NCBI RefSeq assembly: GCF_022414595.1
Contig: NZ_JADWYO010000007.1
Location: 101,069 to 165,068 of the forward strand
Origin: Streptomyces sp. MUM 203J
Lineage (GTDB): Bacteria > Actinomycetota > Actinomycetes > Streptomycetales > Streptomycetaceae
Direction of reading: 5' to 3'
DNA: 64,000 nt
Shown here: positions 57,647-64,000 of the stretch, piece by piece
Position numbering within the stretch: the first letter of the stretch is position 1
Layout: each line of letters opens with the position of its first letter
The notes under the pieces: generated by a model
The model's input: only the letters and a program-made list of their open reading frames with translations
Database searches by the model: none
What the model was told of the DNA's origin: nothing
Position numbers and translations under genes: made by a program

Positions 57647-59465
57647 GTCCGCTGGTGGCGGCGTAGTACTGGAGGTCCTGGACCTCCACGCTGCCCTGCA
57701 CCCGGTACGGCAGCCGCACAACGGTGGCGGCGCTGCCGCCGCGCACGGCCTGCGCGGACACGGAGCCGGTACGGAGCGGCGCGAGGGCGGTGTGCACCCC
57801 GGCCGCCATGTCGGTGCTCGTGGTGGCGGAGCCGACCGTGGTGCGGACCGTGGCCGGGCGGGTCAGGAAGGCCACGACCTCCACCTGGTCGCGGGGTGAG
57901 GCACTGCTCTGGCGGAGCGACATCACCTTGGTCTGGCTCCCGGTCGGATCGGCGCCGGCGAACTGGGTGCGGGAGGACACATACAGCGTGTCCCGCACGA
58001 TCTTCGGCCACGAGCCGGTCTTGAAACGGGTGAGGTAGTACGAGCTCAGGTCCAGGTAGCTGTGGCCGTTGTGGAGCGACGGGGCGAAGTGGGTGCCTTC
58101 GGAGAAGTCGTTCCAGGTGGTCAGCTGCACCCAGTCGGCCCCGCTCTCGATGGCGCTGTTCCAGGTGTTGCGGAGGTTGGCGGTGTTGCCGGCCTCGTCG
58201 TAGATGCCCTGGTTGGGCCGGGCGTCCTGGATGGATACGGGCTGCATCCAGATCTTGCCCGCGCTGTGCGCGCGCTGCGCGTCGCGCGAGCCGCCATCCG
58301 AGGTGGTGTAGCTGCGGGTGCCCCAGTCGGAGAGGCCGTAGCTGATCTTCATGAACTCGTCACCGTGGGCGCCGAAGTCGATGAACAGCGGCACGAAGGC
58401 GACCCGGACGCCGTGGCGGTCGCGCAGGTCGTCGAGGACACCGGTCCACCAGCTGACACTCTTGGCCTCGGCCTTGAACGGGGACACGACGAGACGGCCG
58501 TCGCCGAGCCGGTGGGCGGCGGGGCTCTTGCCCAGCTCCGCGACGGCGTCGGCGAGATCCTTCGGGTCGACACCGCTCAGCGACGACATGTCCGGCATCA
58601 GCATGATCTTGAAGCTGGAGTCGACCGAGCCCGCCGCGGCCAGCAGGTCCTTGCTGCGCTCCCAGTTCTTGCCGGACAGCGACAGCATGTCCAGGGTGAA
58701 CCCGTCGAGTCCGGCGTCGCGCGCGGTGCGGACCTCCTGCTTGAGGTTGGCCAGCTCCCAGTCGCCCGGCTTCGGGGACGTCGGCATCGGACGGTCGCGC
58801 AGCAGTCCGCCGTACGCACTGTGCTTGCCGCTCTCGCCCTGCGGGTTCAGATAGTTGCGCGCGTAGTAGTCGCTGCCCGGGCTCGCGTTGTCCAGGGACA
58901 GCGGGTACGGCGTGAAGTAGTGGGCGAAGACCAGCTTGCCCTTGGCCCGGAGCGCGGCCCGGTCCGGCATGTCGAACGGCAGTGGGCCACCGGTCCTGCG
59001 CTGCTGCGCGGCGGAGCCGGGGGCCGGACTGCCGTCGCCCTTCGCCGCGGCACCGCGGTCCTTCCCGTCCTTGCCGCTCTTGTCTCCCTTGCCCGACGCG
59101 GACGGTGACGCCGCGGAGGTACTGGACACGGTCGGTTCACCCGCCCGGGGCGAGGCCGGCGCCTCCGGCAGGAGACCGGAGCCGTCCTTGGCCTCGGGCA
59201 CGTCCTCCTGGGCGACGACCTTCGGCCCGGCGTCCCTGTCCGTGTGCCAGGACCAGGCGGTGGCCGCCGTCGCGCAGACGCCCGCCAGCAGTAAACCGAC
59301 GGTCACCAGGGTGACGGACTTTCTGCGGCGCCCGGCCTCCTCTCGGCGGCGCCGACGGGACGACGACGCCGAGGTTCCGCGGCGCGCCCCGCGAGCCGTG
59401 CGGTCGTCGCGGCCACGTCGACCGCCTCCGCGCTCTTCGTGGGCCTTGCGGTGCCCCGTGGTCAT
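57642..59465 (-). CDS. GH71-type endo-1,3-alpha-glucanase, membrane-anchored or secreted
   Basis: This 607-aa protein has a basic cytoplasmic N-terminus (~50 residues), one hydrophobic helix (SVTLVTVGLLLAGVCATAAT), then a Ser/Gly/Lys-rich linker and a glycosidase barrel. Landmarks are VFAHYFTPYPLSLDN, GLDGFTLDMLSLSG, KIMLMPDMS and WVQLTTWNDFSEGTHF. These match GH71 mutanases. A ~110-aa beta domain ends the protein. Start ATG 59465 follows GGGAGG. Codon 58 is TTA (59294-59292), implying bldA dependence. It would cut alpha-1,3-glucan outside the cell. Confidence 0.88.
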   Translation of the reverse strand: MTTGHRKAHEERGGGRRGRDDRTARGARRGTSASSSRRRRREEAGRRRKSVTLVTVGLLLAGVCATAATAWSWHTDRDAGPKVVAQEDVPEAKDGSGLLPEAPASPRAGEPTVSSTSAASPSASGKGDKSGKDGKDRGAAAKGDGSPAPGSAAQQRRTGGPLPFDMPDRAALRAKGKLVFAHYFTPYPLSLDNASPGSDYYARNYLNPQGESGKHSAYGGLLRDRPMPTSPKPGDWELANLKQEVRTARDAGLDGFTLDMLSLSGKNWERSKDLLAAAGSVDSSFKIMLMPDMSSLSGVDPKDLADAVAELGKSPAAHRLGDGRLVVSPFKAEAKSVSWWTGVLDDLRDRHGVRVAFVPLFIDFGAHGDEFMKISYGLSDWGTRSYTTSDGGSRDAQRAHSAGKIWMQPVSIQDARPNQGIYDEAGNTANLRNTWNSAIESGADWVQLTTWNDFSEGTHFAPSLHNGHSYLDLSSYYLTRFKTGSWPKIVRDTLYVSSRTQFAGADPTGSQTKVMSLRQSSASPRDQVEVVAFLTRPATVRTTVGSATTSTDMAAGVHTALAPLRTGSVSAQAVRGGSAATVVRLPYRVQGSVEVQDLQYYAATSGR

Positions 59466-60201
59466 CCGAGCCTCCCTGTCAGCCGCGCACCTGTGTACGC
59501 GGTTCGTACAGCAGTAGAGCGGATGTTTAAGTATCGGACAACCAATCTCCACAAGTGGAAGGCAGGGTGGAGGTCGCCTTTCAGCCGGTCACAGGTCGTA
59601 CGGCCTGAGCCGGGCCCGATGAGTGTCGGCACAGGACAAGCCCTGTTCCCGGGCCCCGTGGTGAGGTCTCGGCCCATGGCGTCCAGAAGTCCTGTCAGCG
59701 CTGCCGTACGGGGACGCCCACGCCGCTCTTCGGCCGGTGGACGGCCGTGTCCGGCAGCAGGTCCCATCAGGCCTCCGCGCGGATCGACGGTGTGTCGACC
59801 GGACAGCGGTACTCGCCCCTCGGCGCCCTGTGCCACCGTCAACCGAGCGGCGTTCGTGCGGATATGGGCGGGCGCCCTCGACGAGCGGGCCGCCATGGGA
59901 AAGGAACTGCCGCCTTCGGTACGGGCTCCGCTCCCCCGGCGGAAAGTACGGCTCGACGCAGGCCGGGACGGGACCGCAGCGCCTCAGGGGCCTGGGGGCG
60001 GGAGGGGGCCCGGGTGCGGTACACGCGGTCAACGAAGCCGACAGCGGCCGGGGTCGGTCACATGGCACCGTCTCCCGTGAGCGTGCCGGGCGGAGCGACG
60101 CGCGTGCCCCATCCACCCGGCGACGGCCGGGAGAAGAGAGGCACGGGAGGGGCGAGTGGCGGCACCACGCGGAGTGGGCCGAAAAGGGTGGACGGCCGAC
60201 C
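59466..60201. other. Intergenic region upstream of the DUF6230 gene
   Basis: About 740 nt between divergent genes have no supportable ORF. The first ~100 nt are AT-richer and probably hold the GH71 promoter (AGTATCGG / TTTAAGTA region near 59525). Confidence 0.5.
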
Positions 60202-60230
60202 TTGCCAATGCCTACTGGCACTCTTACATT
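60202..60230 (+). promoter_or_regulatory. Promoter of the DUF6230-DUF6114 operon
   Basis: TTGCCA (60202-60207), a 17-bp spacer and TACATT (60225-60230) form a good sigma70-type pair. TGCCA...TGGCA makes an inverted repeat between the boxes, a possible operator. The 5' leader would be ~125 nt. Confidence 0.6.
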
Positions 60231-60361
60231 CAACCCGTCGGTAACACCCGCGAGTACACCTGTGCGGGACACCGCTTCGGCGCCTCGCCGCTCACTTCTC
60301 GGTTCTCAGTGCGCTCCCTGATCAGCAGTCACGTGATCTCGTTATGACAAGGGGATTTATC

Positions 60362-61006
60362 ATGAGAAAGAGATCCGATGTCGACACGCACGACAAGGGT
60401 ACGGACGGCGAGATCGTCGGCCGTATCAGCTGGATGCGCTTCGCCGCCCTGTCCGTTCCGGCCGTCGGCCTCACCGCCGCCCTCGGCATAGCGCTGTCGA
60501 GCGGGGCACTGGCCGCCTCATTCGCCGTGTCCGGACAGCAGTTCAAGGTTTCGGCGGACGGCCTCACCGGTGAGGGCTTCGCCCAGTACGGCAGCATCGA
60601 CGGCAACGCACGCGGCGAGCTGCTGCCGGTCGCGGTCACCGCCATCAAGCAGGCCGAACTCCGCAACCTGTGCCAGTCGGTGGTCACGACGCTGCCGGTG
60701 ATCGGGGACATCTCACTCAACCTCACCGCGGGGAAGTCCTCCCCGGTCGAGGCCTCCGGCCTCTTCGTGGACGCCACCCAGCTGTCCGGCGACGCCGAGT
60801 TCACGAACATCGAGATCGGCCGCGACGCGTCGACTCTGGACAAGGGCCCCGACGGCGCGCAGGGCATGCAGGACCTGTTCGGCCAGCAGGCGGACACCGT
60901 GAAGATCAGCGAGCTGCGGCAGGTGGCCTGGGCGACGAACGCCGGGACGTTCAAGCTGTCCGGGCTGGACATGAAGGTCGCCAAGGGCAAGAAGGAATGC
61001 TTCTGA
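60362..61006 (+). CDS. DUF6230 family membrane-associated protein
   Basis: This 214-aa protein has a short basic N-terminus, one hydrophobic segment (FAALSVPAVGLTAALGIALS) and a beta-rich domain carrying SGQQFKVSADGLTGEGFAQY and LSGDAEFTNIEIGRDASTLDKG. AAGGGG lies 12 nt before ATG 60362; ATG 60344 is an alternative. DUF6230 genes are followed by DUF6114 genes in many streptomycetes (family knowledge), as here with a 1-nt gap. The function is unknown; it is probably exported to or anchored at the envelope. Confidence 0.85.
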   Translation: MRKRSDVDTHDKGTDGEIVGRISWMRFAALSVPAVGLTAALGIALSSGALAASFAVSGQQFKVSADGLTGEGFAQYGSIDGNARGELLPVAVTAIKQAELRNLCQSVVTTLPVIGDISLNLTAGKSSPVEASGLFVDATQLSGDAEFTNIEIGRDASTLDKGPDGAQGMQDLFGQQADTVKISELRQVAWATNAGTFKLSGLDMKVAKGKKECF

Positions 61007-61007
61007 C

Positions 61008-61448
61008 ATGACGTCACCGGTCACGGAGGACGACGGCGCGGCCATGGCCGTGCCACCGGCGGTCCGCCCCACGGGGAAGACCGCGCGAGCGCGCCTGGCC
61101 TGGCGTCGCTGGCGCAGGAGCCGCCCGTTCTGGGGTGGACTGGTGACCGTCCTGGCAGGGGCGGAGATCTGCGCCATTCCGCTCGCGCCGCTCAAGGTGA
61201 TGCTCCATCAGGGCATCGCGGGCGTCCCGTCCGTCCTGCTCGGGATTGTCATGATCATGCTAGGCATCTCGGCATGGGTGGCGCCCCAGTACCGGTCGAT
61301 GGCCGGTCTGGTGACGACCCTGCTCGCGGCCGCCGCCCTGGTCATGTCCAATCTGGGCGGGTTCCTCATCGGCACGCTGCTCGGCGTCGTGGGCGGCGCG
61401 TCGATGTTCGCCTGGCGGCCGGTGACCACCACGGCCGAGGACTCCTGA
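61008..61448 (+). CDS. DUF6114 family membrane protein
   Basis: This 146-aa integral membrane protein has about four helices after a basic N-terminus (LAWRRWRRSRPFWGGLVTVL; GIVMIMLGISAWVAPQYRSM; GLVTTLLAAAALVMSNLGGF). ATG 61008 lies just after the DUF6230 stop, so it is co-translated. It is the obligate partner of DUF6230 in streptomycetes; no biochemical role is known to me. Confidence 0.87.
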   Translation: MTSPVTEDDGAAMAVPPAVRPTGKTARARLAWRRWRRSRPFWGGLVTVLAGAEICAIPLAPLKVMLHQGIAGVPSVLLGIVMIMLGISAWVAPQYRSMAGLVTTLLAAAALVMSNLGGFLIGTLLGVVGGASMFAWRPVTTTAEDS

Positions 61449-62288
<840 letters not shown>

Positions 62289-62309
62289 CACACGGACCGG
62301 CACGACGCC

Positions 62310-62340
62310 GAGCGGCCCCGCGGCCACCGCGGGGCCGCTC
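62310..62340 (+). terminator. 14-bp hairpin after the secreted-protein gene
   Basis: The perfect stem 62310-62323 with 62327-62340 has a 3-nt CCA loop. It lies 21 nt after the stop and 16 nt before the next gene. Confidence 0.88.
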
Positions 62341-62356
62341 CGGGTAACCTGGCCGG

Positions 62357-63151
62357 GTGACAGGCACGGAAGCTCCCCTCTCCTTCAGGCTCGCGTACGT
62401 CCCGGGCGTGGTGCCCGCGAAGTGGGTGCGGGTCTGGCAGGAGCGGTACCCGGACGTGTCGTTGGAGCTGGTGCCGGTGTCCGCCGCCGAGGCTCCCGGC
62501 CTGCTGCGGGAGCACGCGTGCGACGCCGGTCTCGTGCGGCTGCCCTTCGACCGTACGGACCTCAGCGCCATTCCCCTGTACACCGAGACGACGGTCGTCG
62601 TGATCCCCAAGGACCATGTGATGACCGCGGTGGACCAGGTGTCCCCCGAGGATCTGGCCGACGAGATCGTGTTCCATCCCCTCGACGACACCCTCGACTG
62701 GGAGCGCCCGCCGGGGCGTCCCGCGATCGAGCGCCCTGCCACCACCGGCGACGCGATCGAGCTGGTCGCGGCCGGGGTGGGGGTGCTCGTGGTCCCCATG
62801 TCGCTGGCCCGGCTGCACCACCGCCGGGACCTCGTCTACCGGCCGGTCACCGATGTGCCGCAGTCGCGGGTCGCCCTGTCCTGGCCGGAGGCGCGGACCA
62901 CGGACCTGGTGGAGGACTTCATCGGGATCGTGCGCGGCCGGACGGTCAACAGCACGCGGGGCCGCCGCGCACCCGAGGCCGAGACGGAGGCCCGGCAGCC
63001 GAAGGCCGGGAAGAAGACGCAGGGCTCCGGTGCCTCACACAAGTCCGGCTCCGGTTCGGCCACCGGTCGCAGCCCGCGCAAGGCCTCCGGCGGCTCCGCC
63101 CGCAAGCCGTCCGGCTCGGGCCGCCACGGCCGCCCCCGCCGCCGCTCCTGA
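62357..63151 (+). CDS. LysR-type substrate-binding domain protein without HTH, basic tail
   Basis: This 264-aa protein has residues ~8-195 matching the LysR effector-binding fold (FRLAYVPGVVPAKWVRVWQE; LREHACDAGLVRLPFD; IPLYTETTVVVIPKDH; GVGVLVVPMSLARL). No N-terminal winged helix is present. A GTG start directly follows a terminator, and no upstream HTH-coding frame exists. The last ~65 residues are Lys/Arg/Ser/Gly-rich and probably disordered, and could contact nucleic acid. It may act as a stand-alone sensor or anti-regulator. The function is unknown. Confidence 0.85.
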   Translation: MTGTEAPLSFRLAYVPGVVPAKWVRVWQERYPDVSLELVPVSAAEAPGLLREHACDAGLVRLPFDRTDLSAIPLYTETTVVVIPKDHVMTAVDQVSPEDLADEIVFHPLDDTLDWERPPGRPAIERPATTGDAIELVAAGVGVLVVPMSLARLHHRRDLVYRPVTDVPQSRVALSWPEARTTDLVEDFIGIVRGRTVNSTRGRRAPEAETEARQPKAGKKTQGSGASHKSGSGSATGRSPRKASGGSARKPSGSGRHGRPRRRS

Positions 63152-63275
63152 ATCCGCGCGACACACAGCGCCCGGTGCGCCGGGTGATGCGAAGGCGTTC
63201 CCACACCGGGGCGTGTCGCCTCGGTCGTCGGGCGCCCAGAAGATGACAGCGGAGCCCGGGCCGTCGTGACTGCCC

Positions 63276-63303
63276 CCGTCCCGCCCCGACAGGGGCGGGA
63301 CGG
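63276..63303 (+). terminator. 12-bp hairpin after the LysR-domain gene
   Basis: The perfect stem 63276-63287 with 63292-63303 has loop GACA. It lies ~125 nt after the stop at 63151. Confidence 0.75.
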
Positions 63304-63882
63304 CGTGTTGCCGCTCGTCGGCGGCAGCGGTTTCCACGGGACGGACGACGGCCCCGGACCGGACGGCTTTGCGGACCTGCGGCGAAGACGTCCCGGTCGC
63401 CACCGCAGACCGGACGCGGGACCGGGCAGCCGGGAGCGTGCCCAGGAGCCCCCAGGACCGGGTGGGCGTCGAGACGCTGCGTCCTCTCCCCCGGCACGGT
63501 GTACCGGAGGGGGAATGGACGGACATGTCCCGTGCCGGCCGGATCCGGTGGCGCCGCGGACCGGCCCGGCGGCGGTCGTCCGGGAAGTCCCGTGCCACAC
63601 GGCCCGTCGGTTCGGTGCGCCGGTGGGGCGACGGCATGCCCGGCCGGTGACAGCCGAGACCGATCGCCCCGGAACGGTGGGCCCGCCGGTCGGCCACGGC
63701 GGCAGTACGCGCTCTCCCGCTCCTTCGTCCGGCTGCCCGGCACGTACCGCCGCCGGTCGGCCGTTGAGGGGTGAAAAGCGGGTGCGGGTGCGCCCGCGGG
63801 GTTCGTACACTCACCGTGCTCCGGCCACCGGGCCGGACGCGCATCCACGGCCTACGGCCTACGACTTCGAGGGGAGACGAGC
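63304..63882. other. Intergenic region before the truncated ORF
   Basis: About 580 nt have no supportable gene. A GC-rich palindromic patch lies around 63784-63800. TACACT (63806-63811) could be a -10 box for the ORF at 63883. Confidence 0.45.
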
Positions 63883-63942
63883 ATGTGCCACACCGGCGCC
63901 GCCGTCGTTCCCCCGTCGCGGTACGACGTGATCGGGCCTTGA
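63883..63942 (+). pseudogene. 5' fragment of a gene, apparently interrupted
   Basis: GAGGGGAGA lies 5 nt before ATG 63883, a strong ribosome site for an ORF of only 19 codons (MCHTGAAVVPPSRYDVIGP) ending in TGA 63940-63942. The stop is formed by the first bases of the TGACCCCGAATCC sequence described next. The simplest reading is a real gene start cut by an inserted element. A genuine short leader peptide is the alternative. Confidence 0.4.
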
Positions 63943-64000
63943 CCCCGAATCCTGGACACGGGTTATGCGGCTGGTGTCAGCGTAGTTGATGTTGTTCTGG
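63940..64000. mobile_element. Possible insertion-sequence end at window edge
   Basis: TGACCCCGAATCCTGGACAC (63940-63959) looks like a terminal inverted repeat of the kind ending IS3-like elements. The following ~40 nt have lower GC than the flanks. On the minus strand one frame ends in TAA next to it, where a transposase C-terminus would be. The element continues outside the window, so identity is a guess. Confidence 0.35.

Noticed and set aside
59439..60321. Overlapping frames on both strands upstream of the DUF6230 gene
   Set aside because: They run through a mapped promoter candidate and lack ribosome sites; they are treated as non-coding.

Overview
The window is about 72% GC. It has actinomycete-type GTG/ATG starts with AGGAGG-like ribosome sites, many 4-nt ATGA/GTGA stop-start overlaps, rare TTA codons and two class IV lanthipeptide systems. 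All of this points to a Streptomyces chromosome. No rRNA, tRNA or CRISPR was seen, and there is no prophage. One possible insertion-sequence edge lies at the extreme right end.

Positions 1-12742 (minus strand) hold a compact [NiFe]-hydrogenase operon. In transcription order it is hypX (formyl-CoA to CO), small subunit, large subunit, NifU-like protein, DUF5947 protein, DUF6084 protein, an unrecognised 465-aa protein, maturation protease, a 45-aa membrane peptide, hypA, hypB, hypF, hypC and hypD (cut by the window edge). The small subunit lacks an export signal and carries a Cys-Asp motif in place of the usual proximal-cluster Cys pair. This fits the oxygen-tolerant actinobacterial group 1h ('high-affinity' H2 oxidiser). 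hypE is not in the window.

Positions 14194-19173 are a venezuelin-type class IV lanthipeptide cluster: synthetase, precursor, an 18-bp hairpin, ABC ATPase and permease. A TetR regulator and a convergent self-sufficient P450-reductase fusion (CYP102/BM3 type) follow. Then come a DesK/NarL-type two-component pair divergent from an MMPL transporter, a membrane PP2C phosphatase and a PPK2 polyphosphate kinase.

Positions 32605-35570 hold a second, different class IV system. A 66-aa precursor ends in TGATG overlap with its synthetase. The synthetase cyclase has a Cys-Cys-Gly zinc motif instead of Cys-His-Gly, and its gene carries a TTA codon. No dedicated transporter or protease is adjacent. Two DUF4139 proteins, katG and a DUF998 membrane protein follow.

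Positions 42969-64000 are mixed housekeeping and accessory genes. They include an FHA-flavoprotein fusion divergent from a class A PBP with a degraded transpeptidase site, a secreted metallohydrolase with a discoidin domain, and an acyl-CoA oxidase-like protein with a 14-bp palindrome. A DinB-GNAT fusion, AlkB, a secreted peptidoglycan-binding protein, a cupin, a Ser/Thr kinase, a K+ channel and a GH71-type glucanase come next. The region closes with a DUF6230/DUF6114/secreted-protein trio and a LysR effector-domain protein without an HTH. TTA codons in the second lanthipeptide synthetase, the PBP and the glucanase imply bldA-dependent, developmentally timed expression.
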